From Centroberyx gerrardi (Eukaryota; Chordata; Actinopteri; Beryciformes; Berycidae): DNA of 64,000 nt. Shown here piece by piece: positions 1 through 11,899 of the stretch (positions are counted from its first letter, which is position 1; each line of letters starts with the position of its first letter). The notes beneath the pieces were generated by a model. That model had not been told where the DNA came from. It saw nothing but the letters and a program-made list of their open reading frames with translations, and did no database searches. The stretch is from the NCBI RefSeq assembly GCF_048128805.1, contig NC_136000.1:10255354-10319353 (forward strand). The letters are read 5' to 3'. The position numbers and the translations under genes were made by a program.

Positions 1-12
1 CAGAAGTCCACA

Positions 13-14
<2 letters not shown>

Positions 15-58
<44 letters not shown>
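15..58. repeat. (AC)n microsatellite
   Basis: An uninterrupted AC dinucleotide run of about 22 units near the left edge of the window. Such runs are abundant in fish genomes and mutate by slippage. Confidence 0.97.
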
Positions 59-59
<1 letters not shown>

Positions 60-2965
60 GTGATAGAGAACCTCTCCAGAGTGAGAAAATGAAGGGTATG
101 AGCATATGGCAATGTCATCTTGACGCTGACCGAGCGAGCAAAAGGCGCTCCCATGGAGCACGGTGGGTACTGTGCCGTCTTGGCCGGCGGGTGGCGGTCC
201 GGCACACATGGCCACGTGCAGCGGGAGGAGGCGGCGGCGGAGGTGGAGGAAGCCGTGATAAAGGCTAATGTCTGTCACAGGCAGGATGGGCCTGCAGGGA
301 GCCTTGAGGCAGGTTGAACGGGAATCGGGCTGTATGATGTTCAGCCAGGAGGAAGCATGCACAGGAGCGATAGAATGCCGAGGTTCCGCACACTGAATCG
401 TCTTGTGTGTCTATTTGTGTGTGTGTGTGTGTGTGTGTGTCTGCATGTGGGCATCACTTTGTGTGAGTGTTATATGTGTGCCTGTGTCCGTGTTTATCAC
501 ATCATTACAAAGCAAAACCACGAATGTCTCTCACCGTCATTTACGATCCAGGCCACAACAACATGGCAACTTTTGCACTGTATTCCCTTTGCGTCTAACA
601 TTCAATGCAACAACAGACATTTAATAAGTGGCCTAAATACCGTACGATAATTTACTTAATCATATTGCATGCGCATTGCATGTGATCCAAAGCTCTATCT
701 CTAAATGGCTCTGTCTCTAAATTCTAAATGGGAAAACAAACATCAAATATCACCATCATAACATTACGAGGATCGCTTAAGGAGCTACGACGAAATTCTC
801 GCTGGTATTGACGTTTATATATTGTGTGCTTACCCACAGTTGCGGGACAGTAAATATTACACACTTCCCTTACAACTCTTATGAAATATTGAGCGGCTTG
901 AAACGTGCTCAGGAAATGAGGTCATGATAAATGAATGCAAAGTAGGGGAAGCTGCATGGGTTGTTTGCTAGCGGCGCTCGCTCGCTAGAATAATGCCTTT
1001 GATGACTGTATGATATCAGACAGCGATTAAATTGATGTCTGTTCGCAGGTAGATCAGCGCCATTTTGGCTATGGGAGGGCAAGGATGAGAGTTTCAGCTC
1101 CAGGTATACCGTACATGCCTCCTCAATGGATGGAAGCGTCCGCTGAGTTTGGTGGCGGCCGTGTTGATATGCATGGCTGTTATTCATGACAAGCCCTTTC
1201 CTTGCCTTGCTTTGTCCTCCATGCAGCTGGGCTCATTCATAATACAAAGGGCTGCGAGCATGGAAGCGTCCATCGATGAGTTCACCTCTATTATCCCTGT
1301 ACCTTTTTAGAGAGGGAATTGAAAAGGTTTATTTTGCTCCAGCTCCCTTTTCTGTTTTTATGAAATGTTCCTCCCTCCCCTGTGAGATTCAGATGATACA
1401 AGTAATTCTTTCTAGTGTGGCCTTCCCTCCCTCAGCCAAGCTCTGGGAGATTTCTTTGAATCCTTTTAGGAGGGTCCATAAATGTAGAGGATCGGCTTAC
1501 ACAGTCCACCATTAAACCTGCAGGGTATTTGATACAGATGTGACTTTCAATCTTCAAAAAATGAGATTTCGGCTTAGCTTCGCATTATATGGTCCAAGCG
1601 CAAAGAAACGGCTTTTTGAAGAGGCTTGTGTGTGTGTTTTTTTCACATGGGCTCTTTCCTCTCTGCGAAATGGACCGTTTAATTTGTGCTGGGTAACCTT
1701 CCATTCTAGGGTTGAGGTTTTGCATTGGTGGTTTTTTAAATTAATTTTGGTTCCTAGGCAAAATGAAGCCTGGCTATGAATCACTGGACTGCAGCTGATG
1801 CTGTGTATCCCATGGCAGTGAAGGGGAGAGTGAATCTTCTTGTCAAGCATTTCTCAGGGGCCTTGCTTAAGCGAACAAGATGGAGGTCAGAGAGGCCATG
1901 GGGAATTGTGTGACTTTCTATATGTCATAGCATGTCCTCTGGACTGGAGCTGCATGATGCTAATATTAGCAGCCACTCTGTTTCATTCTGCTGACTCTAC
2001 CAATCCTCAAATATCACCTTTGGACATTTAGGTGTAGTTTTCTTTTTGCTTTGGTTGAATTCCAAAGGCCACCAATTGTTCACTCTAAAATAAACAAAAT
2101 CTGGCAATTTAACTACCAGCCTGCTGCTACTTAACTGCTTAACTGCTACTTATTTTTCATTTGGTGAGTGGGCCTCCACTAGGGGGATCTGGTGAGCCCA
2201 CACCGCTCACGGTAGTCATGACGCACAGGTGCTGGCACTATTTTTCCAAAAAGTCACACACAGCATCAGCTCTCATCAGCAAATCCCCTGATGGGTGGCT
2301 GTCCGTGCGCCTTTCCTCATTCAGGGAAGTGTGTCCTCCTAATTGCCTCGAAGGCATTGTTGCTCGTTACAAAGCTGTAAACCCCATCTTGAAAGCAATG
2401 GGGTGTCACTTAACATCAGCAATTACAAGATTCAATCATAAACTGCTCAGCCATCTGAAAAATATTAAGATAATCATTTCTCTCCCCCAAAAACAAACAA
2501 ACTCAGTGAACACACTAATATGCTGCTGAACAGGCGGCAGTTTTTATGGCCCTCTTTGAAATCTTGTTATCCTGAGCTGAGCAGCTGCATTCCTCACCAA
2601 ATCTACCGTCTGGGGGGAATTATGAAGTGAGATTACATGCATATTTATAAGTGAAAAGCGCAGAGAAAATCATTGTCATTGTTGCAAAGTAGAACTTGAA
2701 ATGGCATTTTTGGGTCAAATTATTGTTTTAAAATGCCACGATCATAATTTAGCTTCTAGAGTTTCGGCGTGTGCATTTTATGGGATTCCGCTGTTTTCCA
2801 CACAAGTGCTGATGCAATCAGGAATAAGCTCCAAGTCTACTGTTCTCAGTTTGAGCCTTTTTAAAAACTTACCACTGCAAAATAAATGGAAAGTCTCACT
2901 GATTTTGAGTCATACCTTAACTATGTTGTTGCAGTTATTTTTTAAGATTCTTTTTTGGGGGATTT
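59..2965. other. Non-coding stretch, possible conserved element at 2285-2460
   Basis: No gene is recognised. Positions 130-320 are GC- and CpG-richer than the surroundings, with a short GGC/GGA-rich run around 225-250. The plus-strand open frame 2161-2529 (122 codons) resembles no family I know. The interval 2285-2460 is balanced in composition and free of simple repeats, the texture of vertebrate conserved non-coding elements, but that is an impression only and needs alignment. The rest is AT-rich unique-looking DNA. Confidence 0.5.
416..440. repeat. (GT)n microsatellite
   Basis: About 12 GT units following TTGTGTGTCTATTT. The open frames across it (357-650 and 403-624) encode Cys-Val repeats and are artefacts of the repeat. 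Confidence 0.95.
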
Positions 2966-3109
2966 CAGCCTTTATTTGATAATTCACAGTACAGAGAGAC
3001 AGGAAAGATTGGGGAATTATATGCAACAAAGGTCCTGAGCTGGATTCAAACCCAGGACATCACGGTTACACGGTATGCTCCTTAGACAACTGAGCCACCA
3101 GGACGCCCT
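2966..3109 (-). mobile_element. tRNA-derived SINE, full head
   Basis: Read on the minus strand the head is tRNA-like. It has an A-box-like TGGCTCAGTTGTCTAAGG (rc of about 3080-3097) and a B box GGTTTGAATCC (rc of 3042-3052), spaced as in a tRNA and closest to the Leu type (family knowledge). The body then runs to an AATAAAGGC-like tail at 2966-2975. A second, internally deleted copy of the same family lies at 33781-33882, which supports a dispersed element rather than a functional tRNA gene. RNA polymerase III would transcribe it from the internal boxes. Confidence 0.8.
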
Positions 3110-6100
3110 CATCAATGTTTTGTTTGCTGTGAATCAGTAGTATGTCTAATCAATGACATCCCCTCCTGCAGGTGCAGTGACAGATCGGTCCTGGCATTGC
3201 ACTGAAATAGCTTTGCTCTCATAGATTCACATTGCCCAGACTTTGATCTTTCCTGGTTCTGCCATTGTGTTGCCAAGCCTCAGGTCAGCTCTGTGTCATT
3301 ATTTTTTCTATTGTACCATCAGCTCACTCAGAATGGTTTGTCACACTGATGCTGTGCAACAGTGGCTTCAGAAACAACATAAACACCCTCCTGATGTTCA
3401 CCCATCTGTGTCTTCTGCACAAAAGATGTTGCTGGTATTGGTATTCCAAGCACTTATGAACAGTTTAATTTCAAAATGAGATATTACAGACTGGATCCTA
3501 TATATTTTTTGTACTGCTTTTTTTTTTTTATTTCAAAATGGATATGTAGCATCTGGCATATGACCTCTACATATATACTTAAGAGAAATTGGTCTGTACA
3601 TTGTGCTGTAAGCCCAATGTCCAAATCTTTTTTGTGCAACATATTCAAAAGGCAGAGAAGGCCAAGAGAAACAACATAAGACAAAGGACAGATCCATAAA
3701 ATATTCACCAGCTGTCCATAGTACATTTGCTCTTTTCATCCTCGTCTGTGTGTAAACAATAAAGCCTCAGAACATTGCCACCTATCATGATACTTCACTC
3801 TGAAGGCTCAGTGGGGAGAGGAACTGCCAGTCAAACTGATAGAGACTGATGAAACGGGAGGTCCATGTCAATTTTGCATGAGTTTTTGGGAAAAGCTTTC
3901 AACATGAATTTGGTTTATATGAATATGTGCAATGTTCCTAATGTGAAAACCCACTTGTGGCCAAAACAAAATAACAAAGCTTACCTCATGGTCATGGTCA
4001 CCGTCACGGTCGAGACATTGTTATTGCTATCATAAACCATTGGAATTACTTTTATGTTTGTGAATAAAGATGATGCATTATTACAACAATACTCCCCTGA
4101 GATGAAGTTGTTTTTGTACAAAGTTTAATAGCTTTTCACCTCAAGAGCAACTGTGTCTTACAGAGTGATTGATGCCTTCACTGTTGATCTGGCCCGGGAT
4201 AATTAGTGAGAAAACAATGCAGGGATTCTCAGTGCTTGGGATCAATTCCACTCTCTGCCAGAGCCACTGGCTGCTAAAGATTTTCTTTTCTCTTGCTTTT
4301 TTTTCTTTTCAGCATTAAGAAGAAAATAAAATAGCACTTCAGGACAGGAGGCTGTAAAGATGGCAATGGCTGTCGCATAACTTATGAACAGCAAGCATGT
4401 AAATTAATGGATTTAACTGATTCTGTGACAGGCTTTAACTTGATCATTGATATCATAGTATAATGGAGCGTGGGAGCGTCTGAGAGAGAGAGTGCTGAGA
4501 GTTAAATAGCAGGGTTTGGGGGCATTCTGCATAACAACTTAATGTTCACATTCGGAGACAAACACCAGAGACAAGCACACTTCCTGACAATCCTCTCCAT
4601 GACCTTCTGTCACCAAATAAGTAAGCAAAAGATTTTCTGGTTCCTTCAGAAGCAGTATGAACTGTCACTGATAAAAAGCAAAGGCTAATTAAGAAAAGCA
4701 CCATGCACTGTCTGACTTTTTCATAAGTAATTTAAATTTGTGTCATATTTTTAATAATGCGTTTTTGAGATGTGCATTCTGCGTGGTCCCCTCATAGTCC
4801 CAGAATGGAAGTAAACTGAACTTCATTCAGGTGCAGTTTTTGGTGCTTCAGGATCCGTCTGCTTCCCCTCTAGTAACACCAGCTGAACTCTGCCCTTGTG
4901 CTGAGGTCAACATTGCACGCTCCTGTGCTCACTCTCCACAGTATTTCATAGCTCAGTCTACCGGACCATGCCACCCCTACCGATATGCGGTGCTAGGAAT
5001 TAAAACCAGAGAAAAGAGCAAGGCAGAGACCATCCAAGACGATACAACTAGGTTGAATTACAACTCATTCTGGCAGTAACGCAAAAATGTTTAATAGCAA
5101 CATTAAGCTACAAATCTTTTGAGGCAAAGGGCTTTTGTTATGTCTGCCCGAGTCAAATCTAATACACCTGGAAGTCTGGCTCCTACTCTTGGCTCGCGTC
5201 TCAGCTGGTGATTCACGGCTCTCCGGCTTGTCGACCCAATGTGCTCTCAGAGAGGAAAGATAGATCTTCCGCTTGATGAAATGACCTCCTATATCAGGTT
5301 TTAATCAGAGCAAAGCATTCTGGAGCAGACACAAAGGAAGCACGGCCAAACTCCATTAACAGTGGCAGCAATAAAGGAGCTTATGATACTCATTAATGTC
5401 TTATCTCGTAATATACTGTAGTCTTTCATTTATATTAATATTTCCTTGTGGATCCTTGTTCAGTGTGATGAAAATGGTTTCTGTCTTAGACTCCTTGCTG
5501 CCGGGCCAGAATACATTATATGGGTGTGTGGGGCTAGGACACAAATTGACCTCCTGACCTGTACATTTGTGAACACCTCCACAGCAAGAAGTCACACTTT
5601 GCTAGTCTTGCCGCTTCTCATCTCCAGTTCCTAATTATCTTCTCTAATCCTCAGTGCTTGCCAACTTTTACAGTTTGAGTAAATATAGGCTGAACAAAAT
5701 GAACTGTTTAATGATTATGTTCCTTCCCCACCCCCTCTTTAGCAAAGGCTTTAAAATTTTATTTTCTGAATTTTGTTTCCCTGAGTTTTGTTTGTCCTGA
5801 GCAATTCCTATTTCCTTTCCAAAGCAATTTTCATTAGATTAAAAGGTGTTTTTACATGATTTTACAATTACCAGTTGTTGCCTGTCTGGACAGCAACACC
5901 TTGCTAGTTGACTGGATGCCATCATCCACAGTTATTGATTGGTAACAGAGGAATGAATGGGTTTTAAGAAGTCATAGTGTGTATCACAGTTCTCCCACAT
6001 AGACCCCTTTGTTAGTAGGCAGAGAGAGCTGTGATGTAGCTACAATAAAAACCAAGTGAGTGACAGTGCATGACTTTGTTTTGTTTGTTTTATTGAAGTT

Positions 6101-6398
6101 GGTAGTACCTCTGAAGTGGGAAATAAAGACTGTTTAGTCTTGCACTATACCCCAGCGTCTGTGTTCATGTGTCAAAGGGTTAGGGGAGAGTCCCAGTTCT
6201 GGGTCTTCCTTTGGTTTCCAACCAATGTAACAGCTTCCTGCGTCTGAAACAGAGACAAGCAGTTAAGCTGCGATGATCTTAAGCAGTTAAGATGATTGAC
6301 ACAAACATTAACTTCCGTTGAGGCTTTACAGCAAGTTCTCCGTGAGGCCTCCAACAGGAAGAACACACCACGGCTGTCCATGTCGCAGAGGGACAATT
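3110..6398. other. Non-coding stretch
   Basis: AT-rich DNA without recognised genes. It contains a T run near 3520-3530, a small ATGGTC/ACGGTC-like imperfect repeat near 3986-4014 and a short GA run near 4484. Open frames here are at most 82 codons and carry no domain. No mobile element is clear. Confidence 0.5.
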
Positions 6399-6510
6399 TA
6401 CATTATGTTTACATTTGAGGCTTTTAGAGACGTACTTATCCAGAGGGAATTACAACAGTGAGAACTTACAGTGAGAAAGCAACAGTTTGGTGTCTTGCTC
6501 AGTGACACTT
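6399..6510 (+). repeat. Dispersed fish repeat (TTACATTTGAGGC...TATCCAGAG type)
   Basis: It starts with TTTACATTTGAGGC and continues with a decayed form of the very common teleost segment 'ATTTAGCAGACGCTTTTATCCAGAGCGACTTACAA' family (recognised from memory). It then reads TGTCTTGCTCAGTGACACTTC, the 'CTTGCTCAAGGGCACTTC' core. The same core recurs at 33500-33690, and the end segment recurs inverted at 49270-49345. It is probably an old SINE-type copy whose tRNA-like head is no longer readable. Confidence 0.6.
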
Positions 6511-7303
6511 CAACAAGATGCATGGCTGCTGCTGTGGGGAGGAAATCTCTCAGGTCCTCTGTAACCAGTGGGCCACCCTGACACTCCGGCCCACAAAACC
6601 ACCAGACTGCTGCCTTTCCTGGACAGAGCTCTGGATAGAGTTCCGCATAAAACCCAAAGGTGCCTCTAACCTGCCGGCTCTGGTTCTCTTACCACTCCAT
6701 TGAAATTTTCTTTCTAACTGTACTGCCTATTCTACTGAGTTTGGCAGCTTTAGTCGATGTTGCAGGCAGTGTATCAAAGAAGGTAAAATGTGACCAGCAG
6801 AAAGTGAAATGTGACCATGTTTACCATGCAAAAAACAAAGAATGCAACAATTTTTAACGTAGGATAGACATGAATGATTATTAGTATCCTTTGGGTGGTA
6901 AATGGCACTGCTCACATAGTAGCTATATTTTCAAAGCCATGATTTAGACAAATATCAATTTGGAAACCTTCTTTAAAGACCCCATGAAACAGCATCTTTA
7001 CTTCCTTGATTTTATGTATTTCATGTTGAAACAGGATGTTGGAGCGGGACATAACGCAGCGAGGGATCATTAAAAAAGTGTAAACCTGTGGAATATCAGC
7101 GAGGGAGAGAAAGGTGGTGGGTCCAGATTGTTCAAAATGTGATGGTTTCATTGGTTGGAATTTTTATTTACGCCTACTGGTGCAGCATGAGGTCAACATT
7201 AAGGATACACTGGAAAAAAGGAAATGACTGGTTGCTCTATATTGTCAAACTAGGATCAAAAATGTATCGGGTGCTCTTGGAAAACAGGGGAAAAAAGAGT
7301 ACT

Positions 7304-7525
7304 ACAAACAAAAGGACAGTCCAGGTACTCCAAATATAAAAATATAACCACGAGGAAGAAAATACTTAAAAAGCCTTTATTGTAGTGGCTAAATCATTAA
7401 AAAAACGAATGAAACATGTTGGCTTTTTTAATGATTTAGCCACTACAATAAAGGCTTTTTAAGTATTTTCTTCCTTGTGGTTATATTTTTATATTTGGAG
7501 TGCCTGGACTGTCCTTCTGTTTGTA
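7304..7525. repeat. Long foldback (inverted repeat, ~101-bp arms)
   Basis: The left arm at 7304-7405 is the reverse complement of 7424-7525, with about three mismatches plus one extra A. The intervening spacer is 18 bp (7406-7423) and contains AACATGTT. Single-stranded DNA or RNA would form a nearly perfect 100-bp hairpin. A 14-bp direct repeat (TTAAGGATACACTG at 7199-7212, one mismatch at 7526-7539) brackets the structure, although the left copy is 91 bp away from the arm. The structure fits a foldback or MITE-type element or a replication-generated palindrome. I do not recognise the family. Confidence 0.9.
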
Positions 7526-7856
7526 TTAAAGATACACTGTTTTCCAGTGAAAGTGAAAGCAATGGGAGTTCATTTCATGGGGAATTTAAATAAATGATGG
7601 CTTTATTTTGTAAGACTGTATTACCTGCAAAGTGATGAACTAGACTGTACACTTACACAGTAATGTTTTATGGTTTTGGAAAAAAAAAAAATTGTTTTCT
7701 TCTGAAGGAGAGTTGTATTTTATAGTAAGCTCTAATGGTGTATATACTGTAGTGTCAAGGTACATCATTGTGTAATGCTACTTTTGAATATTGTCGTTAA
7801 CTGTGTTTCATGAGGTTTGGCAGGCTGGACATCTTTATGTGTGCCAAATCATAGTC

Positions 7857-7879
7857 AATAATAATAATAATAATAATAA
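7857..7879. repeat. (AAT)n microsatellite
   Basis: About eight AAT units in AT-rich DNA. Confidence 0.9.
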
Positions 7880-8130
7880 ATGAATAACAGCACAGCTTAC
7901 ATTTAATGAAATGAAAAAACCTACAACATTATTCAGTCAGCAGTAAGTTAGACTGGGATGACGAGATAAGTGAAGAGGAGACATCTGTGGTGAAGTTCTT
8001 CTTCTCTGAAACAGCTGTTGATTAGACCACGAATAATGATCAGCTTTTTAATAGTCAATCAGCATAAGAGCCATTCAGTGTGATTGCGGCTGGTCGTTAG
8101 GCAGCTACTCAGCCACATTCAAGAGACCAG

Positions 8131-8156
8131 CGTGTGTGTGTGTGTGTGTGTGTGTG
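8131..8156. repeat. (GT)n microsatellite
   Basis: Thirteen GT units that pass directly into the G-rich minisatellite to the right. Confidence 0.95.
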
Positions 8157-8211
8157 GGTGTGGAGTGGAGTGGAGTGGGATGGGGTGGGGTGGGGTGGGG
8201 TGTTGGGGGGG
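8157..8211. repeat. G-rich pentanucleotide minisatellite (GGAGT/GGGGT)n
   Basis: Units of TGGAG change to TGGGG and end in a run of seven or eight G. The plus strand has at least five runs of four or more G with spacers of one to two bases, which satisfies the sequence rule for an intramolecular G-quadruplex. Confidence 0.9.
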
Positions 8212-9924
8212 ATGAAGTGGGATAAACTAAATCAAGCAGGTGAGCTGAGGAGGCGTGAGGGAGACTCTGGAGCACGCTCCTCATGACTGATGAGTTGACC
8301 TCTGACCTCAGTGTGTGTGTGTCGGCATTGGAAGATCCCTGTGCTTATGTGGAAGATGTTCATGCACCTAAGCCTCATCCATTTTAATGACTTAGGTTCA
8401 TGTATTGATGACTGTTTACCTTCACACACGCACAGGCGGCATATTCGGTTTGGGAATATGCGATGGTAAACCTTATCGAACAAATGTGAAACCAACCCAT
8501 CTTTTATTCCCAGGCTCTAATAAGATGGGCTATATAAATCCAAAGATGGTTGTGGTCTATTTATAAAAAGTAAGCAAACAGTGAGTAAGCAAGTAAGCAC
8601 TGGCAAGTTGGAACTGCTAGGGCTGGTTTCTGCACAGACAGTCCTTGATTTCCTTTAATTAGGATCACCAGAAAAAAAGCCATATATATAAATATATATC
8701 TATATTTATATATCAAAACAGCTTTTTAGTTGATAAGAAGGCTTGCTGAGAAAGTTAAGATGCAAGATCATTATGTATGCCAGCTTGCTTGTAAGAAAGG
8801 TTATGTAACTATAATGTTGCTTTTCCCTCAGGCATAAAGGAAGGACTTTGAGCCACAGGAGCTGGAAGTGAATGCAACCCGAGTCTGAAGTGTGTGTGTC
8901 GTGAAAGAGAATGAATTGTATGGATTATTAGCGTTATTCATAACTATTGACTCACTAGCTCACATTCCCTGCCCTATTGACTAGTTTCAAGGTGGTATGT
9001 GTGTGTTTGTGTGTGCATAATGCTTAAGTGTGTGAGTACAGACGTGAATGCATTAGCCATGTAATAGTCAAAGTAATCTCATGGCATATTTGTGTCTGAT
9101 CAAAGTTGAAATGTATGCACAGGCATGTGTGTATATGAGTGATGTTCAAGTGTGTGTATGTATGTGTGCGTCCAAGTCATGTCTGCTCTAACGTGATTGT
9201 CAGTCATGTGCAGTCTGATTAGTGTCACATACCATTTGACGAGTGTCTCATGGTGTATCATGTAGCGCTGAGGCTGACAAGAAGACCTTGGATGGGTCAA
9301 ATGTGAGCTCATCTAATTACTGTCACCGTGGATCTCAGTCACCTTTTCTGTCAAGTCAGATCACATTCAAAGACCTGTACATGTGAACATGCATGTACAC
9401 AGGCATGTAACACACACCATAAGTACTCCCTTTTAGCATAATTATTAAAAATGAATAATGCACTTAAAGCATTCTCAAACATACTGTAACTGGGAAATAT
9501 AAAAAGAAAACAAATACAGCATTGCATGTGCGTTAAACCTATAAAAACTCCAGATTGTATGGCCACATGAACAGTTGTCAGATGAAAACCTTGTATCTTG
9601 AAAACAGCAACAACAACTTTCCAGGAATTCAAAAAACTATAGATTTTGGAGGGGTTTCATGGACTCTAAGGCCATTCATCTTGCTTTACCTAAAAAGGAC
9701 CATGTAAACTACAGGTCCTCAGGACTCAGAGCTCTGCTGGTTTTCACCATCTAATTAGGAACTATTTTACACCTGGGATGCAAGGTACATGCTATGAATT
9801 GCAATTATCTGGTAGGATAGAAAATCAGCAGTGCTGTGGGTCCCTAGGAGCACTGATGTAAACCTTGTGTTCGAGTAAAAATAAGAGCAAGTAGGATTTT
9901 CTCAAACGGCAACATCCCACAAGG

Positions 9925-10095
9925 CAGCAGTTTGGCATAGTGAGTATGAAGACAGTCCTTCAACTGGAAAGCCCGGGTTCAAGGTCACATGACAGCAGGC
10001 ATCTATCCTGCTGTAGTGTCATCGAGCAAAACGCTGACCCTTCACCAGCTCCAGGGGCGCCGACTTCCCTCTGGAGGAAGGCAGGCACCAAGAGA
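9925..10095 (+). mobile_element. tRNA-derived SINE
   Basis: The head has an A-box-like TTGGCATAGTGAG (9932-9944) and a B-box-like GGGTTCAAGGTC (9975-9986). The body reads CTGCTGTAGTGTCATCGAGC then CCAGCTCCAGGGGCGCCGAC. This body resembles a known fish SINE body ('CTGAAGTGTCCTTGAGCAAGAC...CTCCAGGGGCGCTGAC', from memory). It differs from the SINE at 2966-3109, so at least two SINE families are present. The overlapping frame 9989-10201 is not a gene. Confidence 0.72.
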
Positions 10096-10941
10096 GTTTC
10101 TTGTAATGGAGTATGACAAAAAAAAAAATACAACCTACCAAAGGAAGGGCGAACCTGAATTGATATTCTACTTTTGTTCTGTCAGCTCATCCCTGAATTA
10201 GTTTTAAATGGTGTCCTTGGTACTCAGCCTACAATCTTGCAGTAAAAAGCAGGCTCCTCTCATACATAACCATTGTTATTCTGTCCAGGGCTTCGGCTTG
10301 GCTACACAAGATAAGAGAAATAAAGTGTCAAATCAACAAAGACTGCACCATCAACAAAAAAGATCATTTACGAAACCAACCGTTTAATTTTAATAGCTCT
10401 AGGGAAAGAAAAGGGCATAGGAAAAGGTAATTAAAGAGTAAATTAGGGGAGGGGCATGACAATAATTTTAAGTAGCAAAAAAAACTAAAGTACTTTCCAG
10501 TACTTAGAACAGATAAACAGCTGTTATTTAAGCTTGCAATGCAATAACAGAGATTGGAATTGCATTAAACAGATTCTGCATTCAGTGCCGATCCCACCAC
10601 ACGCTTGGTCAGCTGCTCTTGTATGCTAGTCACATACTGCTAAGCTAACTCTTCCTCCATTACTTTATTGCGTTTCAGGGGATCACCCTAAATCAAGGCC
10701 AGGAATCCAGTATCTCTGAGGCTGACAACCAGGAAGACAGAGGGTTGTGAGATTTATTAGAGGTATAGATCTGATAGCCCACAGCGGACCTGCAACACGT
10801 CATTTACTGAGAAACGTCACAAGCAGGGACATGATATAAGCCCTGCGTAAATTCTCTGTAATTATCAATCATCTTTTTACTCCCCCTTTTTTGCTGTGAC
10901 AACATTTAAATTATCGACACTTATGTCGATACGGTGCAGCT

Positions 10942-11028
10942 CAGGGGCTCTCAACCTCAGCATTAAGTCACCGCCTGGGGGGGGGGGGGAGGGCGGGCGG
11001 GGGAGACAATTTTACAGGGTTGAGAACA
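10942..11028. mobile_element. Possible short hAT-type end pair around a G-rich core
   Basis: CAGGGGCTCTCAACCTC at 10942 resembles the CAGGGGTTCTCAACC terminal repeat of Charlie-type hAT elements. GGTTGAGAAC near 11019-11028 is its partial inverse, and TCTCAACC / GGTTGAGA pair perfectly. The outer CCCTG of the right end is missing. The span between is mostly a G-run. It could be a very short internally deleted element or two chance words. Confidence 0.4.
10977..11005. repeat. G-run (G12AGGGCGGGCGGGGGA)
   Basis: Nearly pure G over about 29 bases with an initial run of about 13 G, which satisfies the G-quadruplex rule on the plus strand. Confidence 0.9.
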
Positions 11029-11228
11029 TGAAAAGAAATATAGATTTCTGATTTGCAAAAATATTATCATGTTCATTATATGCATGAGAAATTCTTTTTG
11101 AACCTTGCGAAATAATGTCTGGTGAAAGCATGGCACTCTGCAACCTCAAGGCCGAAAAGGGAGAGTAAGCTTAAAAATCATCTTTTTGAGTCACAGTTCA
11201 CTGCTTTCTAAGTGCTCGCCCACTTCAT

Positions 11229-11333
11229 GTTGGTCACATGTAGGCCTGCCTCTGTTCTATAGGGTCCAATGGTTCTCATCCACATAGAGGACGAGAACCA
11301 TTGGAAAAGCCTATGTGTAGGCGACTGACCAAC
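11229..11333. repeat. Imperfect nested hairpin
   Basis: The inner arms CCAATGGTTCTC (11266-11277) and GAGAACCATTGG (11293-11304) are perfect complements around a 15-base loop. The outer arms GTTGGTCA (11229-11236) and TGACCAAC (11326-11333) also pair, with a partly paired CACATGTAGGC / GCCTATGTG segment between. The interrupted stem is about 45 bp per side. This is the shape of an old foldback element or a decayed structured RNA; no family is recognised. Confidence 0.7.
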
Positions 11334-11849
11334 GTGTAGGCCTAGAGATGTATGGCATGGAGATGTGTAGGAGTCTGTTTGACCACTCTGTAAGTTAATC
11401 ATTATCATATCACGCTATAGGAGTGCTGATTACTGCAGTGCAGAGCACATAAACAGGTTCAGTGATATCGCATATTTCATCTGAGACTAATCTTTCTCAA
11501 AACGCCATACTCTCCCTACACTGGTTGTACTGCTAAAGATTACTTTTCAATTTTTAAGTGGAGTTTTCTTTGGCAGCGCTGTGTATTGTGTATTGGTTTC
11601 CCAGGGATCTGAAGAAAGGCACAATTTTAATCATAGCAACATATTCACACTATAGCCTTTGTTGAGCGAACAGTGACAGTGCGTAAGTGTTTTGGATCGC
11701 CTCGGGGAAAGGGAAGATTAGCTTTGATCACACACACACACACATGCACACACGGGGACATATCGTGTCTTGTCTTTCATCTGTTCTGTTTGATTCCATC
11801 TGTCAATAACTAAAATTCAAGGCTACATACACCCCAGGGTGTGTTTGTC

Positions 11850-11899
11850 TTTGTGTCTGTGTGTGTGTGTGTGTGTGAGAGAGAGAGTGAGAGAGCGAG
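11850..11899. repeat. Compound (GT)n(GA)n microsatellite
   Basis: GT units with one CT interruption pass into GA units (GAGAGAGAGAG, then interrupted). Confidence 0.9.

Larger units (their letters stand above)
7540..9924. other. Non-coding stretch with simple repeats
   Basis: Unique-looking AT-rich DNA interrupted by the AAT, GT and G-rich tracts listed separately, plus a TA-rich run around 8685-8713 and scattered GT-rich words at 8995-9180. No gene is recognised; all open frames are under 95 codons. Confidence 0.5.

Noticed and set aside
3042..3097. Possible functional tRNA-Leu gene (A and B boxes)
   Set aside because: The acceptor and anticodon arms do not pair well and a second copy with the same tail exists, so it is a SINE head.
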